NCBI GenBank assembly: GCA_947589245.1
Contig: CANQBD010000011.1
Coordinates: 1 to 51,927, forward strand
Direction of reading: 5' to 3'
DNA: 51,927 nt
Source: an uncultured Anaeroplasmataceae bacterium
GTDB taxonomy: Bacteria; Bacillota_I; Bacilli_A; Acholeplasmatales; Anaeroplasmataceae
Every line of letters begins with the position of its first letter. Position 1 is the first letter of the stretch. Positions 23,652 to 32,175 of this stretch are shown one piece after another. The translations under genes and the position numbers were made by a program. The notes beneath the pieces were generated by a model. That model saw only the letters and a program-made list of their open reading frames with translations, was not told the DNA's origin and searched no databases.

Positions 23652-25610
23652 CTATAACATATCAACAATTTTATTTTTATACCATTCATGTGGAGCAATT
23701 GAAGATTTATATGCTTCATCAAAAATAACATATAATTGCTTGTACGTAAGTTTCTTTGTAATAATTGTTTTCAATTCAGCTGTCTCCAACGGTATTATCT
23801 TCATTCCATCAACATATTTAGAATAGTCTTGCGAATCATAATACGGTGTGCTTTTTCTAGATCTAAAATCAGATATTACATTGATATGTAAAAAGTTAGT
23901 TGCAAAAACACAATATGAATTCATATTTCCATTTTTCAATAAATGCTGGCCTAAATGTCTAGAAACTGGTTCCATTTCCATTCTTCTTTGATTTGTGCTA
24001 TCAGCTAATGTCGCTTCTAACAACATGGAGTGTGCAGGATAATCAGACGAAGCTTCATATTCATAAACAATATCTGCTTCACCACCTTGAGCATGTTCTT
24101 TAGGCAATAAGTCTGAATCTAAAGACAATTTCAAATAATCTAAAATTTTGCCTTTTCTTTCGCTTATCTTATACCATGCAAGGCCAAGAATATATTCGAA
24201 TATTGTAGGAACATCTGCGTTGTCTGTTACCATCTTTTGAATTTCATCGTCTGTTCTATTCTTAAAACAATCAAACAGATATAATAAATTACTATCAGTA
24301 AATTTTGTATCGATAAGATGATTTAGTCGCTCATATCTTTCATCTTCGATTTTATCTTTAACTTCTTGAATAGTTGTTGCAGTAATACCAAGTTCTTCAC
24401 TTATCTGCTTAACAATTGTAGGTTCATCTACTGCGAATGAACTATTAATTTCTTCTAACTCTACATCTTCTGTTAAGTTATCGCTGTTTGTATATGCATC
24501 CTCATATAGAGAATCAATAACATTTTTGAATATGGCATGTGGAGCAATATCAAGTTTTACTTTACCATCAATAAAAAGAACACAATCTGTTGTTTTAACA
24601 TATCTTCTATTCAAGTCATAATAATCAGATAGCGTAGCTTTTGCTTTAAATAAGTGCATAACCTCAAAAAAGATTTTTTTGAATGAATTATCATCACAAG
24701 CTTCGTCGAAGGCATTAGCTTTCAAGCATGATAGAGGATGATTCTTTATACGAGATGAAGCAATCGTGTTGAAAAGATAATCACGCCACCATATGCCTAT
24801 ATTTACCTTTTTTGTAGCTAAATAAACATCATATGCCTTATTTTTATTTCCTAAAACATAAACATTATATAAAGATTTATACAATTCATAATAAGGTTTA
24901 TCGTATGTCCTACTTTTTCTATTCATTCCAATATCCATTAAAACTGATTCAGTAACAGAATTAGCTAGAAAATAATCTAGAGCATTTTTATAGTTATCCT
25001 TTTCCATTAAGATTTTTAAAATTGTTTCATTTATGTCAATTCCACCACTTGATAATTTTGAAACTATTTCTTCGGTTATTTCACAATTAATGCATAATGG
25101 CAATAAATACTTAAATTGATCACTTGACAATTCGCCAACTTGATTTAGTACATAAAGCAAAACAATAAAAGGTCTAACATAGTCGGTACTTATCGCATTA
25201 CTTACCTTCAACATTTGTTTCAAATAAATATAACTATCTTTATCTATTTGGAATACATTATCGCCTCTAAAGTCTCCATGGTCACATATTTTAAGCAAAG
25301 ACAGTCCAGCTGGAGTGATTCTTCTTGCATCATCAATTATGCCTAAATCAACTAGACCAGACGTCTTTTCTCTTGCATCTTTAGGTTTGTTATTTGCATT
25401 TCCGTCAACAAAGTTATTCTTTTTCATGAAATCATAATATTTCGTTTGCAAATCAGCATTACCAGACCACGACAAAGGAGCATTATCAGGAACATTCCAG
25501 AAATCTCTTAATAATTTAAGTTGTTCTTCTATTGTTTTATTGAAGCTTTTTGTTCTAAAACTTGTTGTCCCTAAACTCCAACAAAAACTTTTATAAGGAA
25601 ATTGTGGCAT
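23652..25610 (-). CDS. AlwI-family type IIS restriction endonuclease
   Basis: This 652-aa protein has the layout of the AlwI/N.BstNBI family, which bind a short asymmetric site and cut outside it. The N-terminus (FCWSLGTTSFRTKSFNKTIEE) is typical of the family. The PD-(D/E)XK nuclease core is near 505-560: EADIVYEY and MLLEATLAD supply the acidic residues, and RRMEMEPVSRHLGQHLL follows. Two D12-class adenine methyltransferases lie directly upstream, as expected for an asymmetric site that needs one enzyme per strand. The known AlwI site is GGATC; the site here cannot be read from sequence. The start is supported by GGAGGT. It is 11 bases downstream of the second methyltransferase gene. Confidence 0.85.
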   Translation of the reverse strand: MPQFPYKSFCWSLGTTSFRTKSFNKTIEEQLKLLRDFWNVPDNAPLSWSGNADLQTKYYDFMKKNNFVDGNANNKPKDAREKTSGLVDLGIIDDARRITPAGLSLLKICDHGDFRGDNVFQIDKDSYIYLKQMLKVSNAISTDYVRPFIVLLYVLNQVGELSSDQFKYLLPLCINCEITEEIVSKLSSGGIDINETILKILMEKDNYKNALDYFLANSVTESVLMDIGMNRKSRTYDKPYYELYKSLYNVYVLGNKNKAYDVYLATKKVNIGIWWRDYLFNTIASSRIKNHPLSCLKANAFDEACDDNSFKKIFFEVMHLFKAKATLSDYYDLNRRYVKTTDCVLFIDGKVKLDIAPHAIFKNVIDSLYEDAYTNSDNLTEDVELEEINSSFAVDEPTIVKQISEELGITATTIQEVKDKIEDERYERLNHLIDTKFTDSNLLYLFDCFKNRTDDEIQKMVTDNADVPTIFEYILGLAWYKISERKGKILDYLKLSLDSDLLPKEHAQGGEADIVYEYEASSDYPAHSMLLEATLADSTNQRRMEMEPVSRHLGQHLLKNGNMNSYCVFATNFLHINVISDFRSRKSTPYYDSQDYSKYVDGMKIIPLETAELKTIITKKLTYKQLYVIFDEAYKSSIAPHEWYKNKIVDML

Positions 25611-25621
25611 AATCTTACCTC

Positions 25622-26527
25622 CTAATAATTTACTATTAATACTTCTTCACTTTTAGAAGTCTTATCTTTTGTGTGGTAATTTGAATTACCATATCCATAA
25701 TCTAATTCAATTACTCTGTATCTGTGGACATTTGCATTTATCCAATCGATTAAAATTCTATTTTCTTTACCTTTGCTTCTCAACACATTTGATAATGCAA
25801 AACGAATTCCATTATCAGAAGCTTGATCTAAATATTCCAGCAAATCACGCTCCATTGTTTCATTCCATCCATCGTTTTCATTATAGGAAGCACATGTTAT
25901 TAAGTATGGTGGATCAGCATAAATAAAATCAGTGTTTTCGTTTAATTCAAATCTTCTAAAGTCCAAATTGGTGAATAAAACTTCATGATTCTGAATGTAA
26001 TCTATAAATTCAGTAAGTTTTCTTCTCATTTGATTATTAAAGTCTCTTTTCCCAACAGGCAAATTATACTCTCCTTTAGAATTAAAGCGGATTTGATTAT
26101 TAAACGCATAAACAACCAATACATAAAACATATAATAGTAGTATCTATCTTTTCTTTTCCTTTTATTAAAATCATCCCTAAGTTGATTGAAGTAAGGTCT
26201 ATTATAGTCGGCCAATCCTTCACCACTTTTGCAAGAATAAAATTCATACCCATTCTTGTTAACGTTTGATAATTTATATTTTTTTATAATTCGTTCAATT
26301 GCTAATAAAGTTTCATCCTTTGGATTGTCTCTTAATACATTAAATAAAGAAATTATCATAGTATTGTTATCATTAAATACTATATTATCAGCTTCCACAT
26401 TACATCCAACGTTGCAACCACCGCAAAAGATATCAACAAATCTATTAATATCGTTTGGAAAATGAGGTAAAATTTGAGGTAATAATCTATACTTACCCCC
26501 TGTATAGTTAAGCGGAGATTCAATCAT
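25622..26527 (-). CDS. D12-class N6-adenine DNA methyltransferase (second of the pair)
   Basis: This protein (301 aa from the chosen start) is a Dam-like D12-class enzyme that transfers a methyl group from S-adenosylmethionine to the N6 of adenine. SPLNYTGGKYRLLPQI opens the domain, FVDIFCGGCNVG is motif I, and YADPPYL (about residue 200) is the catalytic DPPY motif. I chose ATG 26527, since GGAG lies 9 bases upstream; the in-frame ATG at 26536 is too close to it. It overlaps the stop of the first methyltransferase by 8 bases. With that enzyme it should protect the two strands of the asymmetric site cut by the downstream AlwI-like nuclease. Confidence 0.9.
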   Translation of the reverse strand: MIESPLNYTGGKYRLLPQILPHFPNDINRFVDIFCGGCNVGCNVEADNIVFNDNNTMIISLFNVLRDNPKDETLLAIERIIKKYKLSNVNKNGYEFYSCKSGEGLADYNRPYFNQLRDDFNKRKRKDRYYYYMFYVLVVYAFNNQIRFNSKGEYNLPVGKRDFNNQMRRKLTEFIDYIQNHEVLFTNLDFRRFELNENTDFIYADPPYLITCASYNENDGWNETMERDLLEYLDQASDNGIRFALSNVLRSKGKENRILIDWINANVHRYRVIELDYGYGNSNYHTKDKTSKSEEVLIVNY

Positions 26528-27764
26528 TATTTTCATCTCCTCTACAAATACATAAAAACAATCTTTCTTCGTTTCCTTCTATATCAGATTGTCCAGTAGT
26601 AAATGCTTTATAATCTTTTGAAAATACCATTACTTGTCCTTTAGCCTCAAGAATCTGCATTATATCTTCATCTGAAATTTTAGCATTAGATCTATCATTA
26701 CCTTTTTTCGCCATATTGTTATATGAAAGCAAGATATATCTTGCATGAATGTGTTCAATCAAGTCTTCAAAAGCTTTTGAAGCACTATTAGTGCAATACT
26801 TGCTCTTCAAACTCTTTCTATCCATCTTTCTTGCTACGCCTTCAACTTCAGGCTTATTCCATCTAGCAACATTTTCAAGTAAATGATAAGCATCACAATA
26901 TTGGCGAGAATTGTATGGAGGATCTATATAAACTAAATCAGCTGTAATGTTTCTAACAAGCTCATTAGAATCCATATTAAAGCATCTATTATTTTGATTA
27001 TTATCATTAGGAACATCAGGATAGCATAATTCCAAATGTTCATTAAAAGTTGCATTACGAATAAAAGCATCATAATGACCACATGTCTTTGCAATATGAT
27101 CCATCGCATATAGCAAAGATGTAATCAAAACTGCCCTCTCACGTTCATTAACAATTTTCTTTTTGTAATTCTTTTCAATATCTTCTCGAATATATCCAAT
27201 TTTAGAACAATCCTCTTTGCTAAAATATGTATCTGAAAAGTTCTTAGTCATATAATTATTTTCGACTTTTGAATAGTTATTATATCCAGCAATAATTCTT
27301 TTTAATTTTGTTTTATCAACTGTCTCAGGCGAAAACCATGCAACATTAGAAATATAGTTACTATATAAAATATCGTTTGTTATAATTTGTAAATTCCAAA
27401 ACGCAGATGATACTGAACCAGTACCAGAAAAAATATCTGCTATTGAATTAACATTTTCACAATGTTCATTTACCGTATCTTTTATGAATGAAAGCAATTT
27501 ATATTTATTGCCAAGGTATCTTCTATTATTTATTTTGCAATCTTTAACATCCATTGCTCCAGATTCATCCGTATAATCCTCAGATTTCATTCCAGCCTTA
27601 ATAAAAAGTTCTCTAAGTTTTCTCTTTGCCTTGTAGGTTGGCTCATAATGACCATTTTCCCATCTATTAACGCTGACAAAGGCAACACCCAATAAATCTG
27701 CTAAATCTTGCTGACTAATTAATGTCTTTTCTCTGTATTCTTTTATCATCATCGCATAGTTCAT
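26520..27764 (-). CDS. XRE repressor domain fused to a D12-class N6-adenine methyltransferase
   Basis: This 414-aa protein begins with a Cro/C1-type helix-turn-helix (residues about 5-50: LISQQDLADLLGVAFVSVNR, then WENGHYEPT). A D12-class adenine methyltransferase follows, with NRRYLGNKYKLLSF at its start, ADIFSGTGSVSS as motif I (about 108-120) and YIDPPYNSRQY (DPPY about 278). Such fusions allow a methyltransferase to repress its own operon until enough enzyme is made. A dyad over the extended -10 of its promoter supports this here. It is the first gene of the restriction operon, followed by a second D12 enzyme, the AlwI-like nuclease and the GmrSD-like gene. Confidence 0.9.
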   Translation of the reverse strand: MNYAMMIKEYREKTLISQQDLADLLGVAFVSVNRWENGHYEPTYKAKRKLRELFIKAGMKSEDYTDESGAMDVKDCKINNRRYLGNKYKLLSFIKDTVNEHCENVNSIADIFSGTGSVSSAFWNLQIITNDILYSNYISNVAWFSPETVDKTKLKRIIAGYNNYSKVENNYMTKNFSDTYFSKEDCSKIGYIREDIEKNYKKKIVNERERAVLITSLLYAMDHIAKTCGHYDAFIRNATFNEHLELCYPDVPNDNNQNNRCFNMDSNELVRNITADLVYIDPPYNSRQYCDAYHLLENVARWNKPEVEGVARKMDRKSLKSKYCTNSASKAFEDLIEHIHARYILLSYNNMAKKGNDRSNAKISDEDIMQILEAKGQVMVFSKDYKAFTTGQSDIEGNEERLFLCICRGDENND

Positions 27765-27794
27765 AAGCCTACCTCCAAATGGTAATAAAACTTT

Positions 27795-27834
27795 AACACT
27801 ATTATATCACTTTTAGTTGCATTTTTGTAGTGTT
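27795..27834 (-). promoter_or_regulatory. promoter of the restriction operon with flanking operator dyad
   Basis: On the minus strand TGATATAAT (27801-27809) is an extended -10 with TATAAT at 27801-27806; the -35 is weak. The inverted repeat AACACTA (27795-27801) and TAGTGTT (27828-27834) brackets it. An operator here would let the XRE domain of the first gene product control its own synthesis. Confidence 0.55.
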
Positions 27835-27881
27835 TTGATGTTGATTATTAGATATTTTTTTAATGTACCAATTTTAGAATA

Positions 27882-28835
27882 TTAACTATCCTTGTTTTCT
27901 AATTCAGCTAACCATTTATCCATATTTTTATACCATTCATCTAGTCTTTCTTCATAACCATCCATATGATTTAGATTCTTGTTAAAAGCCTTCTCAAAGT
28001 ATGCATAAAGATCTCCTATTTCATGCTTATGCTTTCTTACATAATCTCTGGTATACCTAAATACCCTTTGAAGCAGCTCAAATTCATAATCTCTTATTGC
28101 ATCCTGAAATAGCTGCTCAAACTTATAGAGGTCAATATCATAAACAGAAATCAGATGATCATCGATTAAACATTTTGTGTAATACGAAAGATGGAACAGA
28201 ACGTTCCTTTTATCATATTTATCTTCTTTATCTTCTTTCTTTTTTCTTTTACTTTTACTTTGTGTACTTTTACATACATCAATTGAGTTATTGTCAGCAT
28301 TTATAGAATTATTGTCGACATTAATTAAATTATTGTTAACATTAATTCTTGTTTCATCAGTTGATTCATTATCATTATTTATGTCAACATTAATTCCATT
28401 TTTGTTAACATAAATACCTCTTATACATTCTTCATCTTCAGGAGTTAATATCCAATAAGGCCTCTCCTGCTTCTTACGTCTCATGGTGCAGGCCAGAAAC
28501 TGTTTCTGCACCGCTCTTGATGTGATGACCTTATTCGTAAATAAATTCTTTATATCGATAATATTTAAATCAACCATCATCTTGAGAATTGCTAAAACAG
28601 CTTCTGTGTCAAACTCACCACACTTTAAATTAATACGATACCAGATGTCTTCAGCTAGTGATTCTAGATCAGACTCCACATAGTATCCATTCTTGTAAAC
28701 TATACATAAAAATTCTATATAGACGAGGATTCCTTCACTGCCACGTGCTCTTACTAATTTACGTAATTTTGGATCAGATTCAAAATCCACATCTAAAGGG
28801 AAGTAATCAAGTCCCTGTTTTGGAAGTCTTGCCAT
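27882..28835 (-). CDS. Lin1244/Lin1753 (DUF4373)-type replication protein
   Basis: This 317-aa protein carries the Lin1244/Lin1753 N-terminal domain common in phages and integrative elements: YFPLDVDFESDPKLRKLV, then ARGSEGILVYIEFLC and a winged-helix-like region to about residue 110. Proteins of this type are thought to act as replisome organisers that initiate element replication at an origin. A low-complexity linker (about 140-190) repeats Asn-Asn/Asp with Val/Ile, and the C-terminus is helical and basic. The start is supported by AGGAGGTG. It lies between the excision/integration genes and the restriction operon, which has its own promoter, so the restriction genes look like cargo of this element. 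Confidence 0.8.
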   Translation of the reverse strand: MARLPKQGLDYFPLDVDFESDPKLRKLVRARGSEGILVYIEFLCIVYKNGYYVESDLESLAEDIWYRINLKCGEFDTEAVLAILKMMVDLNIIDIKNLFTNKVITSRAVQKQFLACTMRRKKQERPYWILTPEDEECIRGIYVNKNGINVDINNDNESTDETRINVNNNLINVDNNSINADNNSIDVCKSTQSKSKRKKKEDKEDKYDKRNVLFHLSYYTKCLIDDHLISVYDIDLYKFEQLFQDAIRDYEFELLQRVFRYTRDYVRKHKHEIGDLYAYFEKAFNKNLNHMDGYEERLDEWYKNMDKWLAELENKDS

Positions 28836-28867
28836 GTTTCACCTCCTATTTTTAAAAATATAAAATT

Positions 28868-28960
28868 TTGCACTAAAACGACAGGTTTTAGTATGCTTTT
28901 TCCTTTAGTTTCTTATTCTTTCCATTTTGAAATACAAATAACTACAATTATTTGACTTTG
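28868..28960. repeat. 93-bp diverged repeat, right copy
   Basis: About 73 percent identical by hand to 20677-20769, without gaps. It includes the last codons and stop of the excisionase-like gene and the space before the Lin1244-type gene. The conserved ends suggest a functional site, such as a replication, recombination or regulatory signal, copied at both ends of the restriction module. Confidence 0.7.
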
Positions 28961-29178
28961 GAATTATTGTTGGTTGGAACTACTGATTTTGCCTCATATA
29001 TTTTTAAGTGTTCTTCATTAAAACGGATTTGACGTCCTATATAAAAACAGCCAATTTCTTTATTTTTAACCATCTGTTTTATAGTTCTTACACTTACCTG
29101 ATATAATTCTGCTACTTGAGCTACAGTATAATATTTCCTTTGTTTAGCTTCTAATTCTAAATCATTATAATTTTCCAT
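28948..29178 (-). CDS. excisionase-like MerR/HTH_17 DNA-binding protein
   Basis: This 76-aa protein is almost entirely a winged helix of the excisionase/HTH_17 family: YYTVAQVAELYQVSVRTIKQ followed by MVKNKEIGCFYIGRQIRFNE. Small proteins like this bind att sites and direct integrases towards excision, or act as regulators. It starts at the stop of the antirepressor gene (TAATG). It sits in the order antirepressor-excisionase-replication gene, downstream of a tyrosine integrase, which supports a role in element mobility. Confidence 0.8.
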   Translation of the reverse strand: MENYNDLELEAKQRKYYTVAQVAELYQVSVRTIKQMVKNKEIGCFYIGRQIRFNEEHLKIYEAKSVVPTNNNSKVK

Positions 29179-29936
29179 TATTCCACCTTCTTACCAGCAT
29201 ATTTTTCTAATGTCTTTTGAATTAGATTAATTCCTGATTTATAACAATAAGTTCTTGTCTTTACTACTTCAGCACCAAGTTTATCTGTATAAGTATGCTT
29301 ATCTACTCTAAAGCAACCTTTATCTATAAATTCCTGCATAGGCATATTATTTGAATCTAATATATTATTAGCTCTTAAAATCTTAAATACCTCGGCAGTA
29401 GCTAGGTTAACTCCTAAAATCGTAGGAACATCATATAAGTCCTTTAAAACTCCTGAATCTAAATTTCTTTTTACATATGTCTTCATTTCTTTTGTCTCCT
29501 TAATTTCCTTTAATAAAATTTCATTCTTTGTTTTAAGAGCATTAAACTCTTCTAAAAAGGCAATTGCAGTGCTTTCACTTGTTGTGATAAGCTTCACATC
29601 ATATCTGCCATATTTTCTAATTTGAGGTAGTACCTCTTCTACAATCCAGCTAACAAAATTAGCAGCTTCTTCTTTCCTAGATTGAAATATTAATCTATAT
29701 AGATTAGCTTCACTTATATACATGAGCTTTCCACCATTTTTAGATGTTGGATTATCTAATCTTTTAATTCCCTTAATATCAAGACGAGTCTTGGCATCAC
29801 TTGGGTTTTTAATATCTAGAATTGCACATGCATCCTTTAGGCAAAATAAAGGATTGTTTTCTTCATCAAGTGCAGTCCTTAAATTGCCAAACGCATCATT
29901 TTCAAACGTCTTCAAAATATTTTTATTTTCTTCCAT
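29178..29936 (-). CDS. BRO-N/KilAC phage-type antirepressor
   Basis: This 252-aa protein has an N-terminal BRO domain (residues about 8-105; ALDEENNPLFCLKDACAIL, LMYISEANLYRLIFQSRKEE, then VSWIVEEVLPQIRKYGRYD). It has a C-terminal KilAC-like domain (about 150-250; TAEVFKILRANNILDSNN, RTYCYKSGINLIQKTLEKY). A short coiled-coil-like stretch lies between them. Proteins of this class are found in phages and integrative elements and often act as antirepressors or DNA-binding regulators. The start is supported by GAGGAGAT. It lies between the integrase and the excisionase-like gene, on the same strand. Confidence 0.85.
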   Translation of the reverse strand: MEENKNILKTFENDAFGNLRTALDEENNPLFCLKDACAILDIKNPSDAKTRLDIKGIKRLDNPTSKNGGKLMYISEANLYRLIFQSRKEEAANFVSWIVEEVLPQIRKYGRYDVKLITTSESTAIAFLEEFNALKTKNEILLKEIKETKEMKTYVKRNLDSGVLKDLYDVPTILGVNLATAEVFKILRANNILDSNNMPMQEFIDKGCFRVDKHTYTDKLGAEVVKTRTYCYKSGINLIQKTLEKYAGKKVE

Positions 29937-29991
29937 TATGATCTCCTCACTTTTTCAATTTTTAAGGCCAATTTTGTCACGCTAATTGAAT

Positions 29992-30897
29992 CTACTTCTT
30001 GACCTTTGGTAAAATAGAATCAACGATAAATTCTGTGTTATTTGATTCACGATTAATGTTGTGTAAGTAAATAGTCGTAGTATTTATTGATTTATGCCTT
30101 AATAAAGCCTGGACCTCTTGAATTGAGCTACCGTTCTTTAAAGCTAGGGTTGCACACGTATGCCTTAATGAATGTGCGGTATATTTCTTATCATCAAGTC
30201 CTATTAAGCTAAGCAATGTCTTAACAGCTATAGTTACAGCACGTGGTGTAATACGCTCATCTTGATTTGCATTTGAATGAGATAAAAACAAAGCTTCACT
30301 ATTTGAATTTCTTTTAACCAGATAATCATCAATTAAAGCTTTTATGCTGTCTGGCAGCTTCACATATTCTGCTTTATCATCTCTACCCTTACCCTGAATG
30401 TATAAAACGTTAGTGCCATTAACTTTAGTTAAGTCTTCAACGTTGGCCCTAGATACTTCAACAGTTCTAAGTCCTGTTGTAATAATTAATCTTACAATTA
30501 CATAATCTCTAAAATGCTTAAGAGATTTAGTAGATAATCTTTCTGCTTTGCGAAGCAACCTTTTAACTTGATCCATATCTAGTGCTTCACGTTGAAATGT
30601 TGGTGAAATAGTCGCTCCTTTTAGGTGCCTTGCGATATTTGGATAATATTCCATCTCATCGCACCAGATATAAAATCTTCTAATTAAAATTACATACTTT
30701 TGTAAGGATGCAGATGCGACACTAATCTCTAGTTCATCTCTATAATTATTAAGGTCTCTTTCATTGGGATTAACGATTCCTTTATTTTTTAGAAATGCTA
30801 AATAGCGTCTTAATGCACCTTCATAAGATAAAAGAGTGTTTTTCTTAAGCCTGTGTGTAGCAAAAAACTCCTCAACTAATTCTTCTTGACTAAAACA
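29992..30897 (-). pseudogene. tyrosine recombinase (integrase) lacking a start codon
   Basis: The minus-strand frame is open for about 301 codons. It encodes a complete-looking phage-type integrase: a core-binding domain (LVEEFFATHRLKKNTLLSYE, about first 90 codons) and a catalytic domain with Arg in TTGLRTVEV, HSLRHT (His-x-x-Arg), LLRHKSINTT and the nucleophile Tyr in TTIYLHN. No ATG, GTG or TTG exists in the first part; the first in-frame ATG is at 30654, which would remove the core-binding domain. The frame begins right after a TAG at 30898-30900, where the remnant of a serine recombinase overlaps on the other strand. I infer that a later insertion removed the first few codons. An ATG-started 220-aa product is the alternative reading. 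Confidence 0.7.
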
Positions 30898-32175
30898 CTA
30901 TCTGATATGCTTGGTGTAACACAAGCTTCATATTACGCATATGAATCTGCAACATTTGCCCAGGAAGAATCAAAATCAATATCAGAAAACGTCAAATGGG
31001 GTGTAAGAAAAAGAATGGCAAAATGCCAAAGAAAAATGCGTGTTAAAACAACACTTGGTTATGATGAAATTGACGGCAAAATTGTAGTTAATAAAGAGGA
31101 AGCTAAAGTAGTTAAAAAAGTCTTTGATATGTATATTGAAGGCAATTCAATGAGGGATATCACTGATTATTTAAATGGTCATAATATTCCCAAAAAGGCT
31201 ACGAATGAGGATTGGAAGCTAGCTGATGTAATGAGAATGCTTGGAAATGAAAAATATATCGGTGATTTCGTAATGCAAAAGACTGTAGTTGTTGACTTCT
31301 TGTCACATAAAGCAGTTAAAAATGATGGCATTATAGACCAGTACATTGTACCAAACCATCATGAAGCTATTATTTCAAAACCTGTATTTGAAGCAGTAAG
31401 AGCCATACGTGATGAAAATAACAAATTTGGCGGTATGATGTTTGAACCAATTAATAAACTAACATCTATCCTCTACTGCTCCTGCTGCTTAAGACCTTTA
31501 AAATATGCTGATGTTATAACTAGTCGTAGCAGTAGAAAATTCTTAACCTGCAGGGCCATAAGAAAAAATGATACTACTTTTGTAGGATGTGATATTCATG
31601 AAACTGTAGACTTTGAAGCCGCTCACAAAGCTACATCTGATGTTGTAAATAGATTCATGGTTAAGGATGAATCAAAATTTAAAAATATTGAAGAGGCTTA
31701 TCACATGTCAATTAATAAAGCTCATGATGATTTAGTTGGATTTACTAATGAAACATCTGAGATTAATGAAAAAATGCAGCTATTAGTTAAGCTTGCTACA
31801 GATTCAGATGATATCAATAAATATAAGGATGATTATGAACTTTTAGAAAAGCAGCTAGATGAAATAAACACTAAAATAGCAATGATTAAAAGAGATTTAA
31901 CCGAAGCTGCTAAATTCTATATAAATGCCAATTATATCTCTAATTTCTATAAAGATAAGTTAATTACATATTCAATAGTTAAAAAGGTCATAAAGGCCGC
32001 ATTTAGGCTTCCTAATAATAAAATTAGATTTGTTCTTGCCAACAATGAATTAGTTATAAATAAAGAATTATATGATGAGGTTATGAAATTGGAACCAATA
32101 TACTCCTCTTCTGCGCTAGGTTCACGTAAGAAGCCACTCGAATATGATGTGGTACAACTTGGAGGTGAAAAATGA
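30886..32175 (+). pseudogene. large serine recombinase lacking its catalytic domain
   Basis: This 429-codon frame starts at a TTG with no clear ribosome binding site. The first about 20 residues (SDMLGVTQASYYAYES) do not belong to a resolvase and look like part of an XRE helix-turn-helix. From FAQEESKSISENVKWG on it matches the end of the catalytic domain of large serine recombinases. The recombinase domain (about 45-190), a zinc ribbon with CSCC and later Cys, and a coiled-coil region follow. The Ser nucleophile region (about 120 residues) is missing, so the product cannot cut DNA. It overlaps the next recombinase gene by 4 bases and the lost start of the integrase, which marks this as a recombination junction. 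Confidence 0.75.
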
